This document shows positions 55,026-63,197 of a stretch of 64,000 nucleotides of DNA, piece after piece. The first letter of the stretch is position 1. Each line of letters opens with the position of its first letter. The notes under the pieces were generated by a model. That model was not told the origin of the DNA and did no database searches. It was given only the letters and a program-made list of their open reading frames with translations. A program made the position numbers and the translations under genes. The DNA comes from Paracoccaceae bacterium (GTDB lineage: Bacteria > Pseudomonadota > Alphaproteobacteria > Rhodobacterales > Rhodobacteraceae), in assembly GCA_027492585.1 (NCBI GenBank), contig JAPUEK010000081.1, positions 1-64,000 of the forward strand. Reading direction: 5' to 3'.

Positions 55026-55105
55026 CCTCCGGCGGGGATATTTGAGCCAGTATGAAAGGGCTTTCTTCTCTTCTCAAATATCCTCGGGGGAGGCGGAGCC
55101 GGGGG
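55026..55105. repeat. Dispersed intergenic repeat, copies 4 and 5 in head-to-head orientation
   Basis: The plus-strand copy is CCTCCGGCGGGGATATTTGA followed by GCCAGTATGAAAGGG (55026-55060), nearly identical to copy 1 at 8270-8297. Directly after it lies a minus-strand copy (55061-55105) reading GCCTCCCCCGAGGATATTTG and AGAAGAGAAGAAAG. Together they form a large inverted arrangement between tauR and tpa. Confidence 0.75.
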
Positions 55106-55165
55106 CGGAAGCCCCCCGAAGAGAGGCCTTGCCGCCGGGCCGACAGGCCCGGCGGCGCCGGTGGA

Positions 55166-56548
55166 TCAGCCGAAGACCTTGGTCAGCGCCTTGTCGATCG
55201 CCCCGGTGATCTGGTCGATGTCGTCCGGCGTTGCGATCAGCGCGGGCGACAGGCACAGCGTGTTGTTCAGCCCCGGCAGCGAGCGGTTGGTCATGCCGAT
55301 GATCACGCCCTGCGCGTTGCAATCGGCAACCACGGCGGCGACTTTCTTCTCGTCCATCGGCTCCTTGGTCTTGCGGTCCGCAACCAGTTCCGCCCCGCAG
55401 AACAGGCCCTTGCCGCGCACATCACCGATCACCTTGTGCTTTTCCATCAGCGCATTGAGGTTGTCGATCACCCGCGCGCCCATCTTGAGCGTGTTGTCGA
55501 GCAGGCCTTCGTCCTCGATGATCCGCATGTTTTCCAGCGCCGCCGCCGGCCCCGCCGTGCAGCCGCCGAAGGTGGAGATGTCGCGGAAATAGCTCATCGG
55601 ATCGCCGGCATCCTTGAACATCGAGAAGACTTCCTCGGTGGTCACGGTGCAGGAGATGGCGGCATAGCCGGAGGCCACGCCCTTGGCCATGGTCACGAAA
55701 TCCGGCTTGATGCCGTAGTGCTGATAGCCGAACCAGGTGCCGGTGCGGCCGACCCCGCAGACCACTTCATCAATATGCAGCAGGATGTTGTATTTTTTGC
55801 AGATTTCCTGCACCCGCTCCCAGTAGCCCGTGGGCGGGGTGATGACGCCGCCGCCCGCCGTCACCGGCTCCAGCACCAGCGCGCCGATGGTGTCGGGGCC
55901 TTCGCGCAGGATCACCTCCTCGATCGCATCGGCGGCGCGCTCGCCGTAATTCTCCACATCCCATTGCTTGCGGTACTCAAGGCAATGGGGGACCATAACG
56001 AAGCCGTCCGGATACGGCCCGTATTGCATCGCCCGCTCCGCCTGACCGGAGGTCGCAAGCGCGCCGATGGTGGTGCCGTGATAGTCGCGCTCGCGGTAGA
56101 GGATCTTCCATTTCTTGCCGCCATGATGCTTGTGGGCGATCTGGCGGACCATCTTGTAGACCTTCTCGTTGGCCTCCGAGCCCGAGTTGGAATAATAGAC
56201 GCGGCTCATCCCCGGCATCTTGGAGATCAGCCGTTCGGCAAAGAGCGCACCGGGGATTGACCCGCCGACGCCGGCGAAATAGTTCATCTTCAGAAGCGTG
56301 TCGCGCACCGCATTGGCGATGCTCTCGCGGCCATAGCCGACGTTCACCGTCCAGACCGCGCCGGACACCGCGTCGATGAATTCCTTGCCGCGCGCATCCC
56401 AGACCCGCAGGCCCTTGCCCTCGACGATGATGCGCGGATCGACCTCGGGGGCCTCGTAGCCCTTGTGCTGGCTCAGGTGGTGCCAGACATGCGCCTTGTC
56501 GGCGGCGACGACGGCACTGATATCATTGGCGTTTGCATAGCCTTCCAT
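55166..56548 (-). CDS. tpa: Taurine:pyruvate aminotransferase
   Basis: A 460-residue class III PLP aminotransferase converting taurine and pyruvate to sulfoacetaldehyde and alanine. Motifs include SGAVWTVNVGYGRESIANAV, YYSNSGSEANEKVYKM, YHGTTIGALATSGQ, the PLP Asp in LLHIDEVVCGVGRTG, and the Schiff-base Lys in FVTMAKGVASGYAAIS. It agrees with Tpa rather than omega-amino acid transaminases in its context with xsc and tauR. The start at 56548 has AGGTCTGGCC upstream. TauR repeats lie 90-122 bp before it. Confidence 0.95.
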   Translation of the reverse strand: MEGYANANDISAVVAADKAHVWHHLSQHKGYEAPEVDPRIIVEGKGLRVWDARGKEFIDAVSGAVWTVNVGYGRESIANAVRDTLLKMNYFAGVGGSIPGALFAERLISKMPGMSRVYYSNSGSEANEKVYKMVRQIAHKHHGGKKWKILYRERDYHGTTIGALATSGQAERAMQYGPYPDGFVMVPHCLEYRKQWDVENYGERAADAIEEVILREGPDTIGALVLEPVTAGGGVITPPTGYWERVQEICKKYNILLHIDEVVCGVGRTGTWFGYQHYGIKPDFVTMAKGVASGYAAISCTVTTEEVFSMFKDAGDPMSYFRDISTFGGCTAGPAAALENMRIIEDEGLLDNTLKMGARVIDNLNALMEKHKVIGDVRGKGLFCGAELVADRKTKEPMDEKKVAAVVADCNAQGVIIGMTNRSLPGLNNTLCLSPALIATPDDIDQITGAIDKALTKVFG

Positions 56549-56637
56549 GGCCAGACCTCATTTCATGGTGGTGGCACCGGCCGCCCTTTGCGGGCCGGTT
56601 TCCCTGATGCCAGTTTCGGGGATAGCACGGCAGTTCC

Positions 56638-56670
56638 TTATGTCCAGAACGGGGGCGGCGGTAAGTCCAG
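56638..56670 (-). promoter_or_regulatory. TauR operator pair upstream of tpa
   Basis: On the minus strand CTGGACTTAC (56670-56661) and CTGGACATAA (56647-56638) repeat with a 23-bp period, facing tpa. Both match the reported CTGGACYTAA motif at eight or more positions. Confidence 0.82.
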
Positions 56671-56740
56671 CCGACGGCCTGCCGCCCTGCCCCGGCATCG
56701 GGCCGGCCTTCCGCCGGTGCCGCCCGGATGCTTGACGGAT

Positions 56741-56774
56741 TGGAACGTTCTCATTATGAAATTGGAACGTTCCA
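56741..56774 (+). promoter_or_regulatory. Duplicated palindromic operator before the Gfo/Idh/MocA gene
   Basis: TGGAACGTTCTC (56741-56752) and the perfect palindrome TGGAACGTTCCA (56763-56774) are spaced 22 bp centre to centre, two turns of DNA. Flanking bases repeat too (ATTGGAACGTTC). The central CG recalls LacI-type sites. The LacI-family gene at 61940 appears to have a different operator (TTGCAACG), so the regulator is unknown. The sites lie 21-54 bp before the start of the gene at 56795, in the promoter zone. Confidence 0.7.
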
Positions 56775-56794
56775 TAAGAATCGGGGGGAAGCGG

Positions 56795-57790
56795 ATGATC
56801 TGGGGGCTGATCGGGGCGAGCACCATCGCATCGGAGCATATGATCGGGGCTTTCCGCGCCAATGGCGGGACGGTGGCGCATGTGGTCTCGGGTTCGGCCG
56901 ATCATGCGGCGGCCTATGCCAAGTCCCATGACATTCCCGCCCATGGCACCGATCTGGCCGCGATGCTGGCCGATCCGGCGATCGGGGCGGTCTATATCTC
57001 CTCCACCAATGAAAAGCACCGGGCGCAGGCGCTTGCGGCCATTGCGGCGGGCAAGGCGGTGCTCTGCGAGAAGCCGCTCGCCATGGAGATCGCCGAAGCC
57101 GAAGAGATGGTCCGTGCCGCCGAAGCCGCCGGGGTGGTCCTTGCCACCAACCACCACCTGCGCTGCTCCGGCAGCCATCAGGCGATCCGCGATCTGATCC
57201 GCGCCGGGCAGGTCGGCAAGGTCCTGTCGATGCGGGTTCACCATGCCGTCCACCTGCCGCCGCATCTGCAGGGCTGGCGGATCAACGATGCCAGCGCGGG
57301 CGGCGGGGTCATTCCCGACATCACCGTGCATGATGCCGATACCGTCCGCTTCCTTCTGGGCGAGGAGCCGGTCGCCGTGGTCGCCATGGCGGCGGTCTCC
57401 GGTCTCGGCGAGGGGGTGGAGGATTCGGTCATGTCGGTCTGGTCGATGCCCTCCGGCGCGCAGATCATGGCGCATGAAAGCTTCACCCACCGCCATGCCG
57501 GCACCGGGATCGAGGTCCACGGCACCGAAGGGTCCATCTTCGCAAGCGGGGTGATGACGCAGCGCCCGGTGGGCGGGATCCGCCTTGTCACCGCCGCCGG
57601 GGCGGAGCCGGTCCCCTATGCGCCGCATGATCTTTACGACTACGGCGTCGCGCGTTTCGTCGATGCGGTTGCGGGCAAGGGCAGGCCCGCGGCGGATGGC
57701 CGGGACGGGCTGCGCTCCCTCGCCATCGCCCTTGCCGTCCGCGAGGCCGCCCGTACCGGCGCCCGCCAGACCATCGCCTCCGGGGTCTGA
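56795..57790 (+). CDS. Gfo/Idh/MocA-family oxidoreductase
   Basis: A 331-residue NAD(P)-dependent oxidoreductase. The Rossmann start is MIWGLIGASTIASEHMIGAF, with GxGxxx read as GASTIA, and the family motif is AVLCEKPLAMEIAEAEEMV with the catalytic Lys of EKP. The C-terminal domain has INDASAGGGVIPDITVHDADTVRFLLG, in which the His and Asp are active-site residues. The substrate could be an inositol, sugar or amino-sugar derivative. The start ATG follows GGGGGGAAG. It opens a four-gene operon; the next start is 1 bp after its stop. Confidence 0.88.
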   Translation: MIWGLIGASTIASEHMIGAFRANGGTVAHVVSGSADHAAAYAKSHDIPAHGTDLAAMLADPAIGAVYISSTNEKHRAQALAAIAAGKAVLCEKPLAMEIAEAEEMVRAAEAAGVVLATNHHLRCSGSHQAIRDLIRAGQVGKVLSMRVHHAVHLPPHLQGWRINDASAGGGVIPDITVHDADTVRFLLGEEPVAVVAMAAVSGLGEGVEDSVMSVWSMPSGAQIMAHESFTHRHAGTGIEVHGTEGSIFASGVMTQRPVGGIRLVTAAGAEPVPYAPHDLYDYGVARFVDAVAGKGRPAADGRDGLRSLAIALAVREAARTGARQTIASGV

Positions 57791-57791
57791 C

Positions 57792-59363
57792 ATGGGCAAG
57801 CTCACCTCCCCCGCCGATGCCGCCGCCCGCATCAAGGATGGCGCGGTCGTCACCGTCTCCTCCTCCTCGGCGCTCGGCTGCCCCGACAAGATGCTGGAAG
57901 CCATCGGCGCCCGCTTCCGCGCCACCGGCCATCCGAAGGGGATCACCACGATCCACCCGATCGCCGCCGGCGACATGTATGGGGTGAAGGGCGTCGATCA
58001 TGTCGCGCAGGACGGGCTTCTGGCGCGGGTGATCGGCGGCAGCTACCCCTCCGGCTCCTCCAACCTGCCGATGCCGGAAATCTGGAAGATGGTGACGGAG
58101 GACCGGATTCCGGCCTACAACGTCCCCTCCGGCATCCTCTTCGACATGCACCGCGACGTGGCCGCCCGCCGGCCCGGCGTGCTGACCAGGGTGGGGCTTG
58201 AAACCTTCGTGGACCCGATCCGCGAGGGCTGTGCGATGAACGCCAAGGGGGCTGCCGCGCCCATCGTCAACCGGGTCGAATTCGGCGGCGAAACCTGGCT
58301 CCACTTCCCCAACATCGTGCCGGATGTCTGCATCCTGCGCGCCACCACCGCCGATGAGCATGGCAACCTGACCTATGAACACGAGGGCGCCTATCTGGGC
58401 GGGCTCGATCAGGCCATCGCCACCCGCAACCACGGCGGGCTGATCATCGCGCAGGTGAAGCGGATGACGGCGCGCGGCTCCCTGCGGCCGCATGACGTGC
58501 GGGTGCCGGGGCATCTGGTGGACCTGATCGTGCTTGACCCCGACCAGAAGCAGACCACCGAAACCCCCTATGACCCGGCGATCTCTGGCGAGGTGATCCG
58601 CCCCTGGGCGAGTTTCGCCCTTGCCGAGCATGGCGTGGAAAAGGTCATCGCCCGCCGCGCGGCGATGGAACTGCGCGCCGGCCAGACCGCCAATCTCGGC
58701 TTCGGCATCTCGGCCATGGTGCCGCGGGTGCTGCTGGAGGAAGGTCAGGAGCAGGCCGTCACCTGGGCCATCGAGCAGGGTGCCGTCGGGGGGATGCCCC
58801 TGACCGGCTTTGCCTTCGGCTGCGCCTCCAATGCCGATGCCTACATGCCCTCGCCGCAGCAGTTCACCTATTTTCAGGGCGGCGGGTTCGACGTGTCCTT
58901 CCTGTCGTTCCTGGAGGTGGATACCGACGGCAATGTCAACGTCTCCAAGCTTGGCAAAAAGCCTTACCTGACGGCAGGTTGCGGCGGTTTCGTCGATATC
59001 ACCGCACAGGCCCGCAAGATCGTCTTCTCCGGCTGGTTCGAGGCGGGCGCGGAGATGGCCCTGTCCGATACCGCCCTGTCCGTCGCCAGGCCCGGCAAGT
59101 TCACCAAGATGGTCAGCGCCGTCGAGCATGTCACCTATGCCGGCCGGCGCGGACAGAGCCTTGGTCAGGATGTGCTCTACATCACCGAACGCTGCGTGAT
59201 GCGCCTCGGCCCGCAGGGCTTGCAGGCAGTGGAGATCATGCCGGGCATCGACGCGGAGCGTGACATCGTTCAGGCTTCGCAGGGGCGGGTGACCATCGCG
59301 CCGGGCGCCGGGCCGATGCCCCTGTCGCTCCTCGCTCCCGGCCCGATGGGGCTGCGGCTATGA
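57792..59363 (+). CDS. Acyl-CoA:acetate/3-ketoacid CoA-transferase (propionate CoA-transferase-like)
   Basis: A 523-residue fused alpha-beta family I CoA-transferase. The catalytic Glu328 lies in AIEQGAVGGMPL, equivalent to the ESGxxGG signature. The N-terminal half has TVSSSSALGCPDKMLEAIGARF, and RAAMELRAGQTANLGFGISAMVP begins the second half. It transfers CoA from acetyl- or another acyl-CoA to a carboxylic acid. The partner acid is unknown. It overlaps the enoyl-CoA hydratase gene by 4 bp. Confidence 0.88.
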   Translation: MGKLTSPADAAARIKDGAVVTVSSSSALGCPDKMLEAIGARFRATGHPKGITTIHPIAAGDMYGVKGVDHVAQDGLLARVIGGSYPSGSSNLPMPEIWKMVTEDRIPAYNVPSGILFDMHRDVAARRPGVLTRVGLETFVDPIREGCAMNAKGAAAPIVNRVEFGGETWLHFPNIVPDVCILRATTADEHGNLTYEHEGAYLGGLDQAIATRNHGGLIIAQVKRMTARGSLRPHDVRVPGHLVDLIVLDPDQKQTTETPYDPAISGEVIRPWASFALAEHGVEKVIARRAAMELRAGQTANLGFGISAMVPRVLLEEGQEQAVTWAIEQGAVGGMPLTGFAFGCASNADAYMPSPQQFTYFQGGGFDVSFLSFLEVDTDGNVNVSKLGKKPYLTAGCGGFVDITAQARKIVFSGWFEAGAEMALSDTALSVARPGKFTKMVSAVEHVTYAGRRGQSLGQDVLYITERCVMRLGPQGLQAVEIMPGIDAERDIVQASQGRVTIAPGAGPMPLSLLAPGPMGLRL

Positions 59364-60127
59364 GCGCCATCCACCTCACCCTCGACGGCGGCATCGCCGA
59401 GCTGCGGCTCGACAATCCGGCCAAGCTCAACTCCCTGACGCTGGCGATGCTGGCCGATCTGTCGCGCCATCTCGACACGCTCGACAGGACCCCCGGCCTG
59501 CGCGCCGTGATCCTGACCGCCGAGGGGGAGCGCGCCTTCTGCACCGGCGCCGACATCACCGCCTGGGGGGATCTGTCGCCTGCCGATTTCGCCCGCCACT
59601 GGGTGCGCGACGGCCACCGGATCTTCGACCGGCTGGCGCGGCTGCATGTGCCGACCATCGCGGCGCTGCAAGGCCCTGCCTTCGGTGGCGGGCTGGAACT
59701 GGCCTCGGCCTGCGACCTGCGGGTCATGGCCCCTGCGGCGACGCTGGCCTTGCCGGAAACCGGGGTCGGCATCGTGCCGGGCTGGTCGGGGACACAGCGC
59801 CTCGCCCGCCTGCTGCCGGAGCCGGTGGTGAAGGAGATGGCTCTCTTCAACCGCCGCCTCTCGGCTGACCGCGCCCATGCCCTCGGCTTCATCGCCGAAA
59901 TCAGCGAAACCCCGCGCGAGACCGCGTTCGGGATCGCGGCAAAGCTTCTGCCCACCTCTCCCCGCGCGGCGGAAGTGGCGAAATACATGATCCATGCCGC
60001 GCGCGGCGAAGATGCTCCGGCGATGGTCGAAGCCCTCGCCTCCGGCATGATCGCCGCCTCCGGCGACAAGGCCGAGGGCGTCGCCGCCTTCCGCGCCAAA
60101 CGCAAACCTGAATTTCCGGGGACCTGA
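59360..60127 (+). CDS. Enoyl-CoA hydratase/isomerase
   Basis: A 255-residue crotonase-fold enzyme. The oxyanion-hole segments are AFCTGADITAW and GPAFGGGLELASACDLRV, and both catalytic-type glutamates are present, in LPETGVGIVPGWSGTQRL and VKEMALFNRRL. It would hydrate or isomerise a CoA ester made by the adjacent CoA-transferase. Coupled by ATGA to the preceding gene; the next start follows after one base. Confidence 0.9.
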   Translation: MSAIHLTLDGGIAELRLDNPAKLNSLTLAMLADLSRHLDTLDRTPGLRAVILTAEGERAFCTGADITAWGDLSPADFARHWVRDGHRIFDRLARLHVPTIAALQGPAFGGGLELASACDLRVMAPAATLALPETGVGIVPGWSGTQRLARLLPEPVVKEMALFNRRLSADRAHALGFIAEISETPRETAFGIAAKLLPTSPRAAEVAKYMIHAARGEDAPAMVEALASGMIAASGDKAEGVAAFRAKRKPEFPGT

Positions 60128-60128
60128 C

Positions 60129-61646
60129 ATGACCGCCCTCACCCTGATCCCCGCCACCGGCATCGCCCTTCCGGCCGCCCCCTTCCGGGGCCGCCACCTG
60201 ATCGGCAACCACTGGGTCGACAGCGCCGAGACCTTCTCGCGCATCTCCCCCTCGCATGGGGTGGAGGTTTCCATCTCCGCCAGGGGGACCGAGGCGGAAA
60301 CCGATGCCGCCATCGCCGCCGCCCGCGAGGCTTTCGAGGCGGCAAGCTGGTCCCGCGCGCCCGCCAGGACCCGCGCAGCCTTCCTTCTGCGCGTCGCCGA
60401 TCTGATCGAGGCGAATGTGGAGCGGATCGCCCTGCTGGAGACGCTGGAATCCGGCAAGCCGATCAGCCAGTCGCGCGGCGAGGTTTCCGGGGCCGCCGAT
60501 CTCTGGCGCTATGCCGCCTCCCTCGCCCGCACCATGCATGGCGACAGCCACAACAGCCTTGGCCCCGACATGCTCGGCGTGATCCTGAAAGAGCCGATCG
60601 GCGTCGTCTCGATCATCACGCCGTGGAATTTCCCCTTCTGGATCCTGTCGCAAAAGCTGCCCTTCGCCCTCGCCGCAGGTTGCACCTGCGTCGTGAAACC
60701 CTCGGAGATGACGCCCTCCACCACCGTCATGCTGGGCGAGCTGCTGCTCGAAGCGGGTCTGCCGAAGGGCGTCGTCAACATCGTCCTCGGCTTCGGCCAG
60801 CCGGTCGGGTCGCGGATGTCCACCCATCCGCAGGTGGACATGGTGACCTTCACCGGCTCCACCGCCGTCGGCAAGACCATCACCGCCGCCGCCTCCGGCA
60901 CGCTGAAGAAGGTGGCCCTTGAGCTTGGCGGCAAGAACCCGCAGATCATCTTCCCCGATGCCGATCTCGACAGCGCCGCCGATGCCGTGACCTTCGGCGT
61001 CTATTTCAACGCGGGGGAATGCTGCAATTCCGGCAGCCGGATCATCGTGCATGAGGATGTGGCCGAGGCCCTTGTGGCGCGGGTCGTGGCGCTGTCGCGC
61101 AAGGTGGCCTTCGGCGATCCGCTGCACCCCGACACCCAGGTCGGCGCCATCATCTCCACAGATCATCAGGGCAAGATCGACGCCCATGTGCGCGCCGCCG
61201 AGGCTGCGGGGGCGAAGGTCCATCTCGGCGGCGGCGCCCTTGAGGTGCCGGGGCTGGCGGGCCAGTTCTACCAGCCCACGGTGATCTCCGGCGTGACCAG
61301 CGACATGGCCATCGCCCGGGACGAGGTTTTCGGGCCGGTCCTGTCGGTCCTGACCTTCCGCACCGCCGACGAAGCGGTGGAACTGGCCAATGCCGCCACC
61401 TACGGCCTGTCGGCCGGGATCTGGAGCGAGAACATCCACACCTGCCTCGACCTCTCCCGCCGGATCAATGCCGGGACGATCTGGACCAACACCTGGATGG
61501 ACGGCTTCCCCGAACTGACCTTCGGCGGCTTCAAGCAATCCGGCACCGGGCGCGAGATCGGGCGCTACGGCTTCGAGGAATTCCTTGAAATCAAGACCCT
61601 GACCCTGCGGATCGGCCGCAGCCGCGCCAATTGGGTGCGCGGATGA
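60129..61646 (+). CDS. NAD(P)-dependent aldehyde dehydrogenase
   Basis: A 505-residue aldehyde dehydrogenase of the betaine-aldehyde/ALDH type. The cofactor segment is ITPWNFPFWILSQKLPFALAAGCTCVVKPSE, the general base is in LELGGKNPQIIF, and the nucleophilic Cys is in FNAGECCNSGSR (about residues 295-306). The C-terminal FGGFKQSGTGREIGRYGFEEFLEIKTLTL is normal. It ends the four-gene operon. The aldehyde cannot be named; it might be the product of the oxidoreductase encoded first in the operon. Confidence 0.9.
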   Translation: MTALTLIPATGIALPAAPFRGRHLIGNHWVDSAETFSRISPSHGVEVSISARGTEAETDAAIAAAREAFEAASWSRAPARTRAAFLLRVADLIEANVERIALLETLESGKPISQSRGEVSGAADLWRYAASLARTMHGDSHNSLGPDMLGVILKEPIGVVSIITPWNFPFWILSQKLPFALAAGCTCVVKPSEMTPSTTVMLGELLLEAGLPKGVVNIVLGFGQPVGSRMSTHPQVDMVTFTGSTAVGKTITAAASGTLKKVALELGGKNPQIIFPDADLDSAADAVTFGVYFNAGECCNSGSRIIVHEDVAEALVARVVALSRKVAFGDPLHPDTQVGAIISTDHQGKIDAHVRAAEAAGAKVHLGGGALEVPGLAGQFYQPTVISGVTSDMAIARDEVFGPVLSVLTFRTADEAVELANAATYGLSAGIWSENIHTCLDLSRRINAGTIWTNTWMDGFPELTFGGFKQSGTGREIGRYGFEEFLEIKTLTLRIGRSRANWVRG

Positions 61647-61869
61647 GCAAGGGCGGCGCGGATACCGGGCTGACTTGTGCCACCCGATCCGGCAAGCTCC
61701 ATGGAGCCTGCCAAGCGGGACAGGCGCAAGTGGTCGCCCGGTGGCCCAACGCCGCCGGGCAGCACCTGCCCCCCCACGGGCAGGTGTTCCGCAGCCGCAG
61801 GGGCAGGCGCTCCCCTCCGTCGTCTGCTGCTGCTGCGGTCCGGAGGAACAACCTCCGCATGATCGGGGC

Positions 61870-61896
61870 CGATCTTCCACCGGAAGATCGTCTTTT
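61870..61896 (+). terminator. Intrinsic terminator candidate after the aldehyde dehydrogenase operon
   Basis: A 9-bp stem CGATCTTCC (61870-61878) and GGAAGATCG (61882-61890) with a 3-base loop is followed by TCTTTT. The rest of the 61647-61939 gap holds no gene. It has a second stem CACCTGCCC/GGGCAGGTG (61763-61771 and 61778-61786) and several shorter palindromes such as CTCCATGGAG. The terminator is 220 bp past the stop, so it may serve a longer 3' end. Confidence 0.6.
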
Positions 61897-61939
61897 CCCT
61901 CCCAATGCAGGCGGGAATACGGGCCTGGCCGCCCCTTCC

Positions 61940-63049
61940 CTACAGAAACTCCAGCTTCGGGGAATGGAGAACCTGCAGATCCCCCGTCGCCTCTCCGGTC
62001 ATGGAGCGCAAAAGCACCTCGCCCATGCTGCGCCCGGCGGCCCAGAGATCCTCGAACACCGTGTCGATGGAGGGCCGCAGCAGATCGAAGATGCTCGACG
62101 CCCGCTTTGCCACCACATCAAGGTCGGTGCCGAGCTGCAGGCCGCTGTCGGTGATGGCGGCCAGAGTGCCGATGGCCGACACCTCGCCCACGCAGACGAT
62201 GCCGTCCGGCCGGTCGCCTTCGGCAAACCGGCGCTTCAGCCAGGCGACGGTCTCGGCCGGCGGAATGTCGAGATGCACGTCGCCGGGCAGCTCATAGCGG
62301 ATGCCGGCCTCGCGCGCCGCCGAGACCACGCCATGACGAAGATGCTGCGCGAAGGAATAGCGCGCATCGGGCAGCACCATCATCACATGCCTGCGGCCCT
62401 TTTCGACCAGCCGCTTCACCGCGGCGCGGGCGAAGGCCTCATTGTCGAAATCGACGAAGGGATGCGGCGCCGTGAGCTCGGTCCGGCCATGGCAGGCGAA
62501 GGGAAACCCCTGCTCGGTCAGATAGCGCACGCGGCTGTCGAAGGGCTCGGTCCGGTTGAAGATGATCCCGTCGCCCAGCCGGTTCTGCACGATCTGCATG
62601 ACCGAGCCGAGACGGTCGGACTGCAAGACATCCGGAAAGATCGTCACGGAATAGCCGGTGCCGGCCAGGGCCTCCGAAATGCCGCCGATCAGGTCATGGG
62701 TGAAGCCGAGGAATTCGTGGTCGAGGTTCAGCATGAGCTGCACGACCTTGGTGCGCCCGGTCCGCAGGCGCTGCGCGGCGCGGTCGGGAACATAGCCCTG
62801 CTGGCGGGCCGCCTCGGCGACGATGGCGCGGGTCGTGGCGGCGATGCGCGGGTCGTTGGCCAGTGCGCGGGACACCGTGGTCACCGCAAGCCCGGTGGCC
62901 GCCGCGATGCTTCGCAGCGTGGCCTTCTGGCGCGGCGGCGCGGAAAGCGTGGTCTGGGTCAGGATCGGCGCTCCAGGGGCAACGGGTTGGCGAAAGGGCT
63001 GAACCGGGACTATGCCACGAAGATGCAACGATACAACAAGAATCCGCAA
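61940..63049 (-). CDS. LacI-family transcriptional regulator
   Basis: A regulator with an N-terminal LacI helix-turn-helix (ATLRSIAAATGLAVTTVSRALANDPRI) and a hinge (YVPDRAAQRLRTGRT). A sugar-binding periplasmic-fold domain follows. The upstream boundary is uncertain. The coordinate given is the longest frame, from a TTG at 63049 with no ribosome-binding site. A TTG at 63028 lies inside an operator-like sequence. A CTG at 62962 has GGAG 8 bp upstream and would put the HTH close to the N-terminus, as usual for the family. It is divergent from the sugar-binding protein gene at 63198 and probably controls it. Confidence 0.88.
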   Translation of the reverse strand: MRILVVSLHLRGIVPVQPFRQPVAPGAPILTQTTLSAPPRQKATLRSIAAATGLAVTTVSRALANDPRIAATTRAIVAEAARQQGYVPDRAAQRLRTGRTKVVQLMLNLDHEFLGFTHDLIGGISEALAGTGYSVTIFPDVLQSDRLGSVMQIVQNRLGDGIIFNRTEPFDSRVRYLTEQGFPFACHGRTELTAPHPFVDFDNEAFARAAVKRLVEKGRRHVMMVLPDARYSFAQHLRHGVVSAAREAGIRYELPGDVHLDIPPAETVAWLKRRFAEGDRPDGIVCVGEVSAIGTLAAITDSGLQLGTDLDVVAKRASSIFDLLRPSIDTVFEDLWAAGRSMGEVLLRSMTGEATGDLQVLHSPKLEFL

Positions 63050-63156
63050 GGCCTGAAGACCGGGAGGGTGGATCGGCCGGATCAGGGATTTGCAACGTCA
63101 CATAGGTCAGAATTGCAAGAATCGTGTTGACCAATTAGCTGTTGCAACGTTTCAAT
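63023..63156. promoter_or_regulatory. LacI-type operator sites and promoter before the sugar-binding protein gene
   Basis: Three related sites share TGCAACG: ATGCAACGATACAA (63023-63036), TTGCAACGTCACAT (63090-63103) and TTGCAACGTTTCAA (63142-63155). The last is the most palindromic. It overlaps the -10 candidate TTCAAT (63151-63156), which lies 18 bp after TTGACC (63127-63132). The first lies at the 5' end of the regulator gene. Repression by the neighbouring LacI protein, relieved by sugar, is the likely scheme. Confidence 0.6.
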
Positions 63157-63197
63157 AACCGCGACCCTTGCGAGGGCGCATATCTGGGAGGATGACA

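Noticed and set aside
56741-56774. Operator of the LacI regulator encoded at 61940
   Set aside because: Sites next to that regulator have TTGCAACG rather than TTGGAACG, so a different regulator is more likely.
59901-61880. Open frame of 659 codons on the minus strand
   Set aside because: Antisense to enoyl-CoA hydratase and aldehyde dehydrogenase; product without known features.
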